Part shown: one piece after another, positions 1 to 8,597 of the stretch
How positions within the stretch are numbered: position 1 is the first letter of the stretch
Layout of the letters: the number at the start of each line of letters is the position of its first letter
Assembly: GCA_050248735.1 (NCBI GenBank)
Contig: JBFWRU010000002.1
Location: 310,001-374,000 of the forward strand
Direction of reading: 5' to 3'
DNA length: 64,000 bases
DNA from: JACKFE01 sp050248735
GTDB taxonomy: Bacteria > Nitrospirota > Nitrospiria > Nitrospirales > UBA8639
Notes under the pieces: model-generated
The model's database searches: none
Told to the model about the DNA's origin: nothing
Seen by the model: the letters and a program-made list of their open reading frames with translations, nothing else
Position numbers and translations under genes: made by a program

Positions 1-180
1 AATTCGAACCGTACCAGAGGTCGGAGGCATGAAACCCGTAATGATGCGCATGGTTGTTGTTTTACCTGCTCCATTGGGACCTAAAAATGCAACAATTTCG
101 CCTTTCCCTATGGAGAAGGATATATCATCAAGTGCGGTGAATTTGCCGTACCGTTTCGTGACTTGCTGGACTTCGATCAT
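1..180 (-). CDS. ABC transporter ATP-binding protein (N-terminal part, cut by window start)
   Basis: Reading the minus strand from the ATG at 178-180 gives MIEVQQVTKRYGKFTALDDIS followed by the Walker A motif GPNGAGKTT at about residues 35-43, the start of an ABC ATPase that couples ATP hydrolysis to transport. Only about 60 residues lie in the window; Walker B, the signature motif and the C-terminus are beyond position 1. The wording MRIITGFMPPTSG resembles the gliding-motility/multidrug-type (CcmA/GldA-like) subfamily, but the substrate cannot be told. It is divergent from pal. Confidence 0.9.
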   Translation of the reverse strand, partial: MIEVQQVTKRYGKFTALDDISFSIGKGEIVAFLGPNGAGKTTTMRIITGFMPPTSGTVRI

Positions 181-302
181 AACCAAGTCTGACTTCCATG
201 AAAGCGAAGAAGTAATCGGTTGGAGGACTGGATAGGGGCCGAATCATACCTAGGGTTGAAAAAATCCGTCAAGGTAACAAGGAAATCCCACCTTTTTGAT
301 AA

Positions 303-330
303 TTGACACTTTTGGGGAAAGTTGTATGAT
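303..330 (+). promoter_or_regulatory. Putative sigma-70 promoter upstream of pal
   Basis: TTGACA at 303-308 and TATGAT at 325-330 are separated by 16 bases, close to the sigma-70 consensus. It lies about 115 bases before the pal start in a divergent intergenic region, so it would plausibly drive pal and the genes after it. This is a sequence match only. Confidence 0.5.
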
Positions 331-354
331 GCCGTCAAATACTGGGGAACTTGC

Positions 355-435
355 ATGAAATTAGATCTTGTCTTGGGTGGCGGAGCCTCAGGATTTCAGC
401 TTGGTCATGAGACGGGAGATTTGTTAAATTCATAG
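355..435 (+). CDS. Possible 26-residue leader ORF before pal
   Basis: A short frame, MKLDLVLGGGASGFQLGHET plus six residues, opens shortly after the putative promoter and ends 9 bases before the pal ATG, with its stop just ahead of the pal ribosome site. It could be a leader peptide that couples translation into pal, or chance. I do not recognise it. Confidence 0.2.
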   Translation: MKLDLVLGGGASGFQLGHETGDLLNS

Positions 436-444
436 GGAGTATGA

Positions 445-1107
445 ATGCTTGAACGCAGAGTAGAAATTCGTTGGCATTCTTTTTTTTACTGGATATCCGC
501 CATCTTTGTTGCAGGATGGCTTAGTCTTACGGGATGTAGTTCTTTCCATGAAGTCACCGTAGTCGGTCATGGTGCCCAAGATCCTGGCCCTCCTCTTTCT
601 GCCGAATCGAAAGTTAATCCAGACATGGTGGTCCCTGAACCCATTGAGACCCCTAACGCTGCTCTTGAACAATCTGAATCCCCACTTGCCCCAAAACCGA
701 TATCTGCCCAGACGGCTACCAAAGAAGTGAAGGCTGATATTTTGGCCCAATCCGACGAAGAAACGTCTCTTCCATGGACTCTGGAAGATGTGTTTTTTGA
801 GTTCGATCAATATTTCCTTCGGCCTGATGCGATACGGATTCTTGAACTCAACGCGAAGGTGTTAAAAGGGCGTTATCCCGACAGGGAATTAATTCTTCAA
901 GGGCATTGTGATGAACTGGGAACAGAGGAATACAATTTGATTCTGGGAGAACGCCGAGCCTCTGCCGTAAAGAATTTCCTCAAGGACCTGGGGGTTCTAC
1001 CGGCCAATTTGCGAGTCCTGAGTTTGGGAAAAATGCAACCATTTTGTTTCTCCCGCACAATAGAATGCCTCAGGAAAAACCGACGTGTTCATTTTGTCTT
1101 CAAATAA
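445..1107 (+). CDS. pal: Peptidoglycan-associated lipoprotein (Pal/OmpA-C family)
   Basis: A 220-residue exported lipoprotein. The N-terminus has a hydrophobic stretch ending in the lipobox LTGC (Cys31). A Pro/Glu-rich linker of about 80 residues leads to an OmpA-like peptidoglycan-binding domain (about 112-220), with the typical VFFEFDQYFLRPDA start, LQGHCDELGTEEYN and LGERRASAV. Pal anchors the outer membrane to peptidoglycan and works with Tol proteins, which are not in this window. The start at 445 is favoured because GGGAG at 435-439 is well spaced for it; the ATG at 441 is out of frame and too close. Confidence 0.9.
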   Translation: MLERRVEIRWHSFFYWISAIFVAGWLSLTGCSSFHEVTVVGHGAQDPGPPLSAESKVNPDMVVPEPIETPNAALEQSESPLAPKPISAQTATKEVKADILAQSDEETSLPWTLEDVFFEFDQYFLRPDAIRILELNAKVLKGRYPDRELILQGHCDELGTEEYNLILGERRASAVKNFLKDLGVLPANLRVLSLGKMQPFCFSRTIECLRKNRRVHFVFK

Positions 1108-1268
1108 TTACCCCTTTTTCTTTCCTGTTTAATCGTCCTGTTCTCCCTAAGCACTTGTTCCCTCCTTATGGGCTATTGTTGAAGGTTCTCCCCGGAGATA
1201 CGGTACAGAAACTCTCGGATCGCAAAACTGTTTCTTGGGCCACCTGTTTTATTTGGATTGACCAACCC

Positions 1269-1667
1269 ATGAATGGCAAACTTTCAAGCCTTTTGATTGC
1301 GTGTTTATTGGGCATTGGAGTGCCTATATTGGGTCATGCTGAAGTTTGGGATTTCAGTTGTACCGAAGCGGTTTCTCTATTGAAAAATGCCCAGGACCGT
1401 GTTGTCAAAAAACATGATCAGCTTCAGCAAGCGAAATTCAGTCTCCGTCATAGTCCTAAAGCTTTTGATGGCTGTTCGCGGATACGTAGAGGCTTTCAGG
1501 GAGGAGAAATTCATTGCATACGACATCAATCCCCACAAAGTCATATTTTACGAGAAGTGCTTGTGGCTCAGCGGAACCTTGAATCTGCCACATTGGATTT
1601 TACGAGACAGGTTCAGGCGGTAACTCAACAATGTTCCGTTCCCCCAACCCAGCAAGATCATCCCTAG
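1269..1667 (+). CDS. Small secreted hypothetical protein
   Basis: This frame encodes 132 residues starting MNGKLSSLLIACLLGIGVPI, a clear Sec signal peptide probably cut after GHA near residue 24. The mature part has three cysteines and a helical middle rich in Gln, Lys and Ala (KNAQDRVVKKHDQLQQAK), perhaps a coiled coil. The same frame is open further upstream into pal, but the signal peptide fixes the start at 1269. It follows pal by about 160 bases and may be a periplasmic partner. I do not recognise a family. Confidence 0.6.
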   Translation: MNGKLSSLLIACLLGIGVPILGHAEVWDFSCTEAVSLLKNAQDRVVKKHDQLQQAKFSLRHSPKAFDGCSRIRRGFQGGEIHCIRHQSPQSHILREVLVAQRNLESATLDFTRQVQAVTQQCSVPPTQQDHP

Positions 1668-1876
1668 TTTCTCATATCTTTCGTTATTTTTCCGTTTTTC
1701 CCTGAACTCCCTTCTTGAATCTCTTCAATGCCGGATCTCCCTGTCTCAAGTAGCGTTTGTTTGAGTCAATTCACGATATTTGAAAACTAAAGAGGAAAAA
1801 TTGTTGAAAATCACTTATAATTCAGATAAATACCGCATCCGGTCCAAGAGGCTGGCTTCGTTTCCTGTATCTTGCC

Positions 1877-2668
1877 ATGATTTTTATAAAGAAATTTCTT
1901 GCCGCCTTTTTTTCTCCTCTATCCGTCAGTTTTGAACTGCTTTTTGTGGGAGTGGTTTGTCTGTGGTTTACCAAGAAGCAACGGACCGGCAGGGTATTGG
2001 TGTCCATGGCCTTGGTGCTGCTGGTGATGTGTAGTTCTGAGGGAATTTCCGGGCGAATTCTCCATACGCTGGAATCTCAGTATCCTCCAATCACTCTTTC
2101 TCAAATTTCCGATCAACCGGGGCAGCAGGATGCTCTTCCCGATATTAAATGGATTGTGGTCCTAGCCGGAGGAGTGGTAGGGGATCAGGGGATGCCGTAC
2201 CAACTGCAGATTTCTCACTATTCACGAGTACGTTTGCTAGAGGGCATTCGCCTACATCGCCTTTTGCCTGGAAGTAAAATAATTCTTACGGGGGGCATAG
2301 GGTTCGACGGGTCCCCTGAAGCCACTACCCTCAGCCGTGTGGCGGAAGAATTAGGGGTAGCCAAAGAGAATATGATTCTGGAGGTTGAAGCGCGGGACAC
2401 CAAAGATCACCCCCTCTATGTGCGTGATTTAGTTCAGAAAGATCCTTTTATTCTTGTGACGAGCGCCTTTCATATGCCGCGCGCTATGAAATTGTTTGCG
2501 AAACAAGGGCTTTTCCCGTTTCCGGCCCCGGCCGGTCATTGGAGTCCACCTGCTCACTTTTGGTCTCCGAAAAATATCTTTCCTACCTCGGCTGGTATTC
2601 GACTAGCGGAATTATCCTATCATGAATATGGGGGAATGGCTTGGGCCTGGCTCCACGGTCAGATTTAG
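1877..2668 (+). CDS. YdcF/ElyC family (DUF218) membrane protein
   Basis: A 263-residue protein with two hydrophobic segments at the N-terminus (about 10-30 and 40-55) followed by a DUF218 domain. Family hallmarks are WIVVLAGGV near residue 92, IILTGGIG, a helix with EATTLSRVAEELG, and ILVTSAFHMPRA. DUF218 proteins of the ElyC/SanA type are linked to envelope and peptidoglycan-precursor metabolism, but the reaction is not known. The length matches ElyC-like members (about 260). Confidence 0.8.
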   Translation: MIFIKKFLAAFFSPLSVSFELLFVGVVCLWFTKKQRTGRVLVSMALVLLVMCSSEGISGRILHTLESQYPPITLSQISDQPGQQDALPDIKWIVVLAGGVVGDQGMPYQLQISHYSRVRLLEGIRLHRLLPGSKIILTGGIGFDGSPEATTLSRVAEELGVAKENMILEVEARDTKDHPLYVRDLVQKDPFILVTSAFHMPRAMKLFAKQGLFPFPAPAGHWSPPAHFWSPKNIFPTSAGIRLAELSYHEYGGMAWAWLHGQI

Positions 2669-2763
2669 ATTGCAGAAGATCGTGCCGATACATCATACCG
2701 AGTCAGTGCGGAAAGAGTTTCTTCCTTCAATAACGACCCCTTTATTAAATAAAGATCCTCATA

Positions 2764-3105
2764 ATGATTTTTAGTCCAATCCAATGGCAAACCCTAAAGG
2801 GAGTGCTGGTAATAGTTATATTCGGGTGTTTAGGTGGATGCGGGATATGGGGTTCGAATCTGCATCCTGACCATCAATCTACAAGGGCTGACTATGTTTG
2901 TCATCCCTATGGAAACTGTTCTTACGGTCATTGGGTGCCTATGGATTTAATGACAACCAACCAGCCTGATGCGATGACATCGTATGCCTTGTGTACACAA
3001 GAAATTGATCGGGGGCACGAACATGTATGGTGGAAGGACTCAGTAACCCGTGGAATAGATATTGCCGAGTGTATGGAGCAGCTAGGCTTTCGTCTTCAGC
3101 AATAA
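2764..3105 (+). CDS. Small hypothetical lipoprotein
   Basis: A 113-residue protein whose N-terminus has a hydrophobic segment ending in the lipobox LGGC (Cys26), so it is probably a membrane-anchored lipoprotein. The mature part has cysteines at YVCHPYGNCSYG, ALCTQ and AECMEQLGF, enough for two disulfides in the periplasm. No family is recognised. It begins about 95 bases after the DUF218 gene and may share its transcript. Confidence 0.65.
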   Translation: MIFSPIQWQTLKGVLVIVIFGCLGGCGIWGSNLHPDHQSTRADYVCHPYGNCSYGHWVPMDLMTTNQPDAMTSYALCTQEIDRGHEHVWWKDSVTRGIDIAECMEQLGFRLQQ

Positions 3106-3573
3106 CCGCGAGGCGACGAAAGGATTCGATTCGCCTGTTGTAGCCCTAATCCAGGCATCCGGGTATACCCTTCACGCCCGGGACTATCCATTAGGACAAC
3201 ATGAATTATCAACTGGATCGTTGGTCCCTCCTTCATAAATCGACTAATTTTTTCTTCGTATAGTCCCCCCTACTGTTGAAATTACAAGCCGGAATATCCT
3301 TGGTGTTGGATGAAACACATCCCCAAATCATGATAGATAATAGTTTTGGCAAGGCTGGTTAGCAGGTAGCTATTTGTCCTGTTCGGGTTGGGTCCGAATG
3401 GGAAGCGGTCACAAAGGGTTTTGATGAGGTTAAGGAGGCTTCAGCCGATGCCTAAGACACCATTTGAAGCATCTGAGATGGGGGATGAATAATTTTCTTG
3501 TAGCGGAAAAGTAGAGACGGAAGGGAGAAACTGTGGTAAGGATGAGGGAGGATCTGGGCTTGTTGTTTGATGG
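3106..3573. other. Intergenic stretch with no supported gene
   Basis: No convincing coding frame is seen. AGGCGACGAA at 3111-3120 and TTCGATTCGCCT at 3124-3135 form a weak hairpin just after the lipoprotein stop, but no T-run follows. A strong AAGGAGG (3432-3438) precedes a 14-codon frame at 3448-3492 that is in the same frame as the HAD phosphatase gene but ends at TAA. Confidence 0.5.
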
Positions 3574-4248
3574 ATGGATGGTACAGAAGTTTTCTCCGTG
3601 GAGAGGCATGATGGCCAAAGCCAATACCAGAGAAAACAGGGAAAGGCTCTATTAGTGGACAAGAAAAATAACTCTCGAGCTCGAAAAAGATCAAATGCCA
3701 AGTCCCTTTCTTCCGACAGCCGTGTGGGTAAGAAAAAACCGGAAAAGGGTCTTCTCCCGAAAAGTGTGTTGGGGAATATTAGGTTATTTGCCACGGATGT
3801 GGATGGGGTACTTACCGATGCCGGCATGTATTATGCCGAGTCGGGCGATGAATGGAAAAAGTTTAATACAAGAGATGGAATGGGTATAAAAATGTTGCAA
3901 GCGCAGGGAGTTGTTACGGCCATTATTACAATGGAGCAGACCAAAGTTGTAGCCAGGCGTGCGCAAAAACTCAAAATCGAAGAAGTATTTCAAGGGATTA
4001 CGAATAAGGCAGAAGTTCTCTCCTCCTTGTCGGTGAAATATAATATTGCCTTAGAGCACATGGCTTACATCGGGGATGATGTGAATGATCTGCCTGCGCT
4101 TCAAATAGTTGGGTTTTCTTGCGCTCCAGCCGATTGCGTTGATGAGGTTCGATCCGTGGTGGATTATGTTTGCGAAAAACGAGGGGGGGAAGGTGCTGTC
4201 AGGGAGATTGCAGACAAAATTTTACAGATGAAACAATCTTCTCGCTAG
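3574..4248 (+). CDS. kdsC: KdsC-like HAD phosphatase (KDO-8-phosphate or acylneuraminate-9-phosphate type)
   Basis: A 224-residue HAD-superfamily phosphatase. Motif I is DVDGVLTD near residue 76, and the later motif GDDVNDLPAL with the ending KRGGEGAVREIAD is typical of the KdsC/acylneuraminate-phosphatase group, which removes phosphate from 8- or 9-carbon sugar acids for surface glycans. The usual T-G-R-x-S segment reads ITMEQT here. The domain is of normal size, but about 60 lysine/arginine-rich residues precede it, so the true start may be later (for example GTG at 3763). It lies upstream of manC, so a role in surface sugar synthesis is likely; the exact substrate is open. Confidence 0.75.
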   Translation: MDGTEVFSVERHDGQSQYQRKQGKALLVDKKNNSRARKRSNAKSLSSDSRVGKKKPEKGLLPKSVLGNIRLFATDVDGVLTDAGMYYAESGDEWKKFNTRDGMGIKMLQAQGVVTAIITMEQTKVVARRAQKLKIEEVFQGITNKAEVLSSLSVKYNIALEHMAYIGDDVNDLPALQIVGFSCAPADCVDEVRSVVDYVCEKRGGEGAVREIADKILQMKQSSR

Positions 4249-4311
4249 ACAGGAATGGTTTTGGGGATTTACCGAACCGACTTCCTAGGACAGTTGAACA
4301 TTTCCAAAGAG

Positions 4312-4352
4312 TGTCCTGTTTGGTGAATCAGCGAACAGGGCATGTCCTGTTC
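4312..4352 (+). repeat. Repeated GTCCTGTT motifs and hairpin before manC
   Basis: GTCCTGTT occurs at about 4313-4320 and again at 4344-4351, and the inverse GAACAGG lies at 4333-4339. GAACAGG (4333-4339) and CCTGTTC (4346-4352) form a perfect 7-bp stem with a 6-base loop only a few bases ahead of the manC ribosome site (AAGGA, 4356-4360). It may be an operator or an RNA hairpin affecting translation. Confidence 0.35.
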
Positions 4353-4366
4353 ATGAAGGATAATCC

Positions 4367-5818
4367 ATGAAAAAAACGCCAGTATTCGGAGTCATTCTTG
4401 CCGGTGGGAGTGGGACACGATTTTGGCCACTCAGTCGCGAACGATTTCCCAAGCAGCTCTTAAGAATTATTGGAGAAGGGACATTATTGCAACAGACCTT
4501 TGAACGGTTGTCTCGAAAGATCCCTGCCAGTCACATGGTCATTGTGACCAATGCAGTCCAAGCGGAATCCATTAAATTTCAGTTGAGTCAATGGAAAGAT
4601 GACATTGCACGGAATATTCTTCTTGAGCCGGAAGGTAAAAATACCGCAGCCGCTATCGGATTAGCCGCGTTGGAGGTGATGAAACGTGAACCCGAGGCGG
4701 TCATGGTGGTAGTTCCGGCCGACCATGTCGTGAAAACGACGACAAAATTCCTTCGCGCAATCCAGTTTGCCTCCGAATTAGCCAGGCAGAATTTTTTGGT
4801 GACCTTTGGGATCCATCCCAATCGTCCTGAGACCGGATACGGGTATATTCAACCACAAAAACGGAAAAAGATTCTCGAGAAGGGAGGGTTGGTGGGCTAT
4901 CCGGTTGCCCGGTTTGTGGAAAAGCCAAATTTGAGTACGGCCAAACGATATTGCCAATCGGGGAACTACTTTTGGAATAGCGGGATTTTCGTGTGGAAAG
5001 CGTCGACGATTTTGTCGGAACTACAGATCCATCAACCGAAGGTGTATTGTCATTTGATGGATCTTCAGTCGGTAATGGGTACCCCACAATACCCGGAGGC
5101 GTTGCAACGGGTGTATAGCCAACTTCCTGCCATTTCCATTGATCATGCCGTGATGGAACGTTCTTCACGAACGACTGTGGTGCCCGTAGACATCGGATGG
5201 TCGGATGTCGGGAGTTGGGGAAGCCTGGATGAAGTCGCGCCACATGATAACGCCGGGAATGTGTTGGCAGGCAACATTCTCGATCTCGATAGTCGGAATT
5301 CGGTCTTATTCGCTGATCGTCGCGTGGTCGCCACGATTGGTCTGGAAAATATGGTCGTTGTTGATACCCCGGATGCCACCCTCGTGTGTCCCAAGGATCG
5401 GGCCCAGGATGTCAAGGCGATTGTCAAAATATTAAAACAACAGGGGAAGCCTGAACATTTAGAGCATCTCACGGTCCAGCGACCCTGGGGGAAGTACACC
5501 GTGTTGGAAGAGGGGAACGGGTATAAGGTTAAACGGATTGAGGTAACTCCAGGAAAACGACTGTCTCTTCAGTTACATCACCAACGCAGTGAACATTGGG
5601 TGGTGATTAAAGGAACGGCCCGGGTCACGCGGGGAGAGGAAAAGTATGACTTACCGACCGGATTCAGTACCGGGATTCCCCAGGAAACTCCACACCGATT
5701 GGAAAATCCAGGTCAGGTTCCCTTAGAAATTATTGAGATTCAAAATGGCCCCTATCTGGGGGAAGACGACATTGTTCGCTTCCAGGATGACTTCAGCCGG
5801 ATCAAGCCTGGAACCTAA
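4367..5818 (+). CDS. manC: Mannose-1-phosphate guanylyltransferase / mannose-6-phosphate isomerase
   Basis: A 483-residue bifunctional type II enzyme. The N-terminal nucleotidyltransferase has GGSGTRFWPLSRERFPKQLL at about residues 12-31 and VPADHVV near 117. FVEKPN and YFWNSGIFVW mark the sugar site. The C-terminal cupin domain (about 365-475) has the isomerase signature RPWGKY, KRIEVTPGKRLSLQLHHQRSEHW-type residues and the closing ENPG. It makes GDP-mannose from mannose-1-phosphate and interconverts fructose-6-P and mannose-6-P. The phosphomannomutase gene follows at once, completing the pathway. Confidence 0.95.
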   Translation: MKKTPVFGVILAGGSGTRFWPLSRERFPKQLLRIIGEGTLLQQTFERLSRKIPASHMVIVTNAVQAESIKFQLSQWKDDIARNILLEPEGKNTAAAIGLAALEVMKREPEAVMVVVPADHVVKTTTKFLRAIQFASELARQNFLVTFGIHPNRPETGYGYIQPQKRKKILEKGGLVGYPVARFVEKPNLSTAKRYCQSGNYFWNSGIFVWKASTILSELQIHQPKVYCHLMDLQSVMGTPQYPEALQRVYSQLPAISIDHAVMERSSRTTVVPVDIGWSDVGSWGSLDEVAPHDNAGNVLAGNILDLDSRNSVLFADRRVVATIGLENMVVVDTPDATLVCPKDRAQDVKAIVKILKQQGKPEHLEHLTVQRPWGKYTVLEEGNGYKVKRIEVTPGKRLSLQLHHQRSEHWVVIKGTARVTRGEEKYDLPTGFSTGIPQETPHRLENPGQVPLEIIEIQNGPYLGEDDIVRFQDDFSRIKPGT

Positions 5819-5850
5819 GACACGTTTCAACTTTTGGAAAAGGGAGCGCC

Positions 5851-7251
5851 ATGGGAATTTTCCGGGAATACGACATTCGTGGGGTGGTGGAAAAGGATTT
5901 AACCCCAGAGGTGGTCCATCGAATTGGACGGGCTTATGGCACGATAGCTCGGAAGCGGGGAGTTCACACTATTTCAGTAGGGCGGGATGGGCGTTTGACT
6001 TCGCCAAGATTAAGCGGGGAACTCATTTCCGGAATAATGGATTCCGGGATCAATGTTATCGATGTGGGGCTCTGTGCTACCCCGTTACTCTATTTTTCCC
6101 TCTATCATCTCCCGGTTGACGGGGGAATTATGATTACCGGCAGTCATAATTCAGCAGAATACAATGGGTTTAAATTATGTGTTGGGAAAGAGGCTCTTCA
6201 CGGAGCGGACATTCAAGATTTACGAATGGTTTTCGAACGTGGAGATTTTTCTTCCGGAAAAGGAAGCAGGGAGTCACGTCCCATTATTTCCGACTATCTG
6301 AGTTTTCTTAAAGGAAAATTTTCACATATTCCGCAAGACCATGGTCTGCACGTGGTGATTGATTGTGGGAACGGAGCGGCATCATTGGTGGCGAAAGATG
6401 TGTTAGAACAGCTCGGTTGTCGGGTAACGGGCCTTTATTGCGAACTGGACGGAAATTTTCCTCATCACCATCCCGATCCAACCGTGACGGAAAACCTAGG
6501 CGACTTAATTCGTCAGGTGAAAGAACACGGGGCGGATGTTGGGATTGGTTATGACGGAGATGCAGACCGCATCGGTGTCATTGACGATACCGGGCACATT
6601 CTTTGGGGGGATCGTCTTTTGCTGCTATTTGCGCGGGATGTGCTTCTGGAGAATCCTGGGAGTACGTTCATTTCCGAAGTGAAAGCCTCCCAGGTGTTCT
6701 ATGACGATATTCAAGGTCGCGGGGGGCACGCGATCATGTGGAAAACCGGTCACTCGGTCATTAAAGCGAAGATGAAAGAGGAAAAAGCCTTATTGGCTGG
6801 AGAAATGTCCGGGCATCTTTTTTTTGCCGACCGGTACTTTGGATTTGATGATGCCATGTATGCCTCTTGTCGCCTCATAGAGATTCTTGTCAAACAGAAA
6901 AAACCATTATCGACGTTGTTGGCAGATGTGCCTTCCACGATTGTGACTCCGGAGATCCGAGTCGATTGTTCCGATGATCAAAAGTTTCGCTTGGTAGACC
7001 GGGTTATTAAAAAATTAACCGAGGTTCGGGATATCCAGGGCTCCTTCAAGACAAGTCCGATGATTCGGGATATGATCACCATCGATGGGGTGAGAGTCAT
7101 TTTCGACGAAGGATGGGGGTTGATTCGGGCCTCTAATACCCAACCGGCATTGGTTCTACGGTTTGAAGCGACTTCCAATGAGCAGCTCCAATTCATCCAG
7201 GCATTTCTTAACGGACAGTTGGCAATCGTCCGGCAAGAAATGATGGTGTGA
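5851..7251 (+). CDS. manB: Phosphomannomutase/phosphoglucomutase
   Basis: A 466-residue alpha-D-phosphohexomutase with all four domains. It shows the active-site serine loop TGSHNSAEYNG (usually TGSHNPPEYNG), the metal loop GYDGDADRIGV, the sugar-binding GEMSGH and the C-terminal phosphate loop RASNTQPAL. It interconverts mannose-6-P and mannose-1-P (and glucose phosphates), feeding manC just upstream. AAGGGAG at 5839-5845 supports the start at 5851. Size matches AlgC-type enzymes (about 460). Confidence 0.93.
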   Translation: MGIFREYDIRGVVEKDLTPEVVHRIGRAYGTIARKRGVHTISVGRDGRLTSPRLSGELISGIMDSGINVIDVGLCATPLLYFSLYHLPVDGGIMITGSHNSAEYNGFKLCVGKEALHGADIQDLRMVFERGDFSSGKGSRESRPIISDYLSFLKGKFSHIPQDHGLHVVIDCGNGAASLVAKDVLEQLGCRVTGLYCELDGNFPHHHPDPTVTENLGDLIRQVKEHGADVGIGYDGDADRIGVIDDTGHILWGDRLLLLFARDVLLENPGSTFISEVKASQVFYDDIQGRGGHAIMWKTGHSVIKAKMKEEKALLAGEMSGHLFFADRYFGFDDAMYASCRLIEILVKQKKPLSTLLADVPSTIVTPEIRVDCSDDQKFRLVDRVIKKLTEVRDIQGSFKTSPMIRDMITIDGVRVIFDEGWGLIRASNTQPALVLRFEATSNEQLQFIQAFLNGQLAIVRQEMMV

Positions 7252-7271
7252 GTAGAGTGTTACATCTGCAG

Positions 7272-7293
7272 AACCCGTTTGTGGGGTCGGGTT
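7272..7293 (+). terminator. Weak hairpin after phosphomannomutase
   Basis: AACCCG (7272-7277) and CGGGTT (7288-7293) make a 6-bp stem with a 10-base loop, followed by a pyrimidine/T-rich stretch. It lies about 20 bases after the manB stop and may end the sugar-nucleotide transcript. The stem is short, so this is tentative. The rest of 7294-7500 shows nothing clear. Confidence 0.35.
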
Positions 7294-7500
7294 GTCCTTT
7301 ATTTTTCCAAAGACTGAGTTCCCTGAAGGATTGATTTAAAAAACTCTCCCAATGTTTTGTTGCATCCTTGTCAACGTTAATCTCATTCCGTCGGGTTGGA
7401 ATATTTGGGTTTCCTATTTGGTCTGGCCATGCAGGGATGGAGGTCTTTTTTCTGTTACATTCCTGTCCCGATATATTCGTCGAAATTCCGTCATAGCCGA

Positions 7501-7529
7501 TTGCTCCACTATGCGAAAAAGACTATAAT
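7501..7529 (+). promoter_or_regulatory. Putative promoter of fbp
   Basis: A perfect TATAAT at 7524-7529 is preceded at 17 bases by TTGCTC (7501-7506; only TTG matches the -35 consensus). It lies 38 bases before the fbp ATG and fits a separate transcription start for fructose-1,6-bisphosphatase. Confidence 0.45.
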
Positions 7530-7567
7530 GAAAATCCACTCATCATGAAATCCTCTTGCTCCAGACA

Positions 7568-8578
7568 ATGATTGTTCCTCCTGTTTCTCTTTCGGCCCAC
7601 ATTCTCCTTCAACCATTTTCTCCATCTGAATTAGCCCATGATTTGGCTCAATGTCTGTCTCACATCGGGTTGGCAGGAAAACTTATTGCCCAAGATTTGC
7701 GGAAGGCTGGCCTTGCTCACTGGCTGGGTTCAACCGGGACCACCAATATCCAAGGGGAAGAAGTCCAACAATTGGATCAACAGGCCAATAATATTTTTTT
7801 ACAGAGTTTTCAAGGGCAACAGTTGGTGAGTGTGCTGGTTTCCGAGGAGATGGAGAAGCCTCACTTTATTAAGGGAGCAGAAGATACAGGACGATATGCT
7901 TTATTTATTGACCCGCTGGATGGTTCGTCCAATATTGATGTGAACGGGCCGGTCGGATCGATTTTTTCACTTCATCGGCTGCCTCAACAGGGGGGGGCTC
8001 GGTCCGAGGCAGACTTAAGGAAAAAAGGGCAAGATCAGGTGGCTGCGGGATATCTCCTGTTCGGTCCGAGTGTGAATCTTGTGTATTCTGCTGGGAATGG
8101 CGTGTTTCAGTTTACCCTGGATCAAGAGGTTGGAGAATATTATTTGACCATGCCACAGATGACAATCCCGGAGCGTGGTCGTATTTACTGTGCCAATGAA
8201 GGGAATTCCGGAAAGTGGACACAAGGGGCCCGAGACTTATTGCACTATTTGCAAGAGACGGACTCCCAAACTGGCAGGCCCTACTCTGGAAGATATTCTG
8301 GCTGTTTGGTGGCTGACGTCCACCGGATCTTACTAAAAGGCGGATTATATCTATATCCGGCAGAAGTGAAAAAACCCGAGGGTAAGCTACGGTTAATGTA
8401 TGAGGCCGCTCCCTTATCATTCGTTATTGAACAGGCTGGGGGGATAGGCAGTACCGGATTGCAACGAATCAATGATCTTGTCCCACAAGCACTCCATGAA
8501 CGTGTGCCATTGTGGATTGGAAGTCGGGACGATGTGGTTCTGGCCGAATCTTACCACCGGTCGAAATCACAAACCTAG
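7568..8578 (+). CDS. fbp: Fructose-1,6-bisphosphatase, class 1
   Basis: A class I FBPase of about 336 residues that removes the 1-phosphate of fructose-1,6-bisphosphate in gluconeogenesis and carbon fixation. The metal/substrate signature IDPLDGSSNIDVNGPVGSIF is present near residue 116, with VSEEME upstream, GRIYCANEGN, and the sugar-phosphate site YSGCLVADVHRILLKGG. The active-site lysine segment LYPAEVKKPEGKLR and YEAAPLSFVIEQAGG close it. A TTG at 7556 in frame is possible, but the ATG at 7568 is preferred; neither has a clear ribosome site. Confidence 0.93.
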   Translation: MIVPPVSLSAHILLQPFSPSELAHDLAQCLSHIGLAGKLIAQDLRKAGLAHWLGSTGTTNIQGEEVQQLDQQANNIFLQSFQGQQLVSVLVSEEMEKPHFIKGAEDTGRYALFIDPLDGSSNIDVNGPVGSIFSLHRLPQQGGARSEADLRKKGQDQVAAGYLLFGPSVNLVYSAGNGVFQFTLDQEVGEYYLTMPQMTIPERGRIYCANEGNSGKWTQGARDLLHYLQETDSQTGRPYSGRYSGCLVADVHRILLKGGLYLYPAEVKKPEGKLRLMYEAAPLSFVIEQAGGIGSTGLQRINDLVPQALHERVPLWIGSRDDVVLAESYHRSKSQT

Positions 8579-8597
8579 GGGGAAAGGAGACTCTCTT

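Noticed and set aside
2851..2860. GGTTCGAATC, resembling a tRNA T-loop
   Set aside because: It is inside the small lipoprotein gene, and no acceptor, D or anticodon stems could be built around it.
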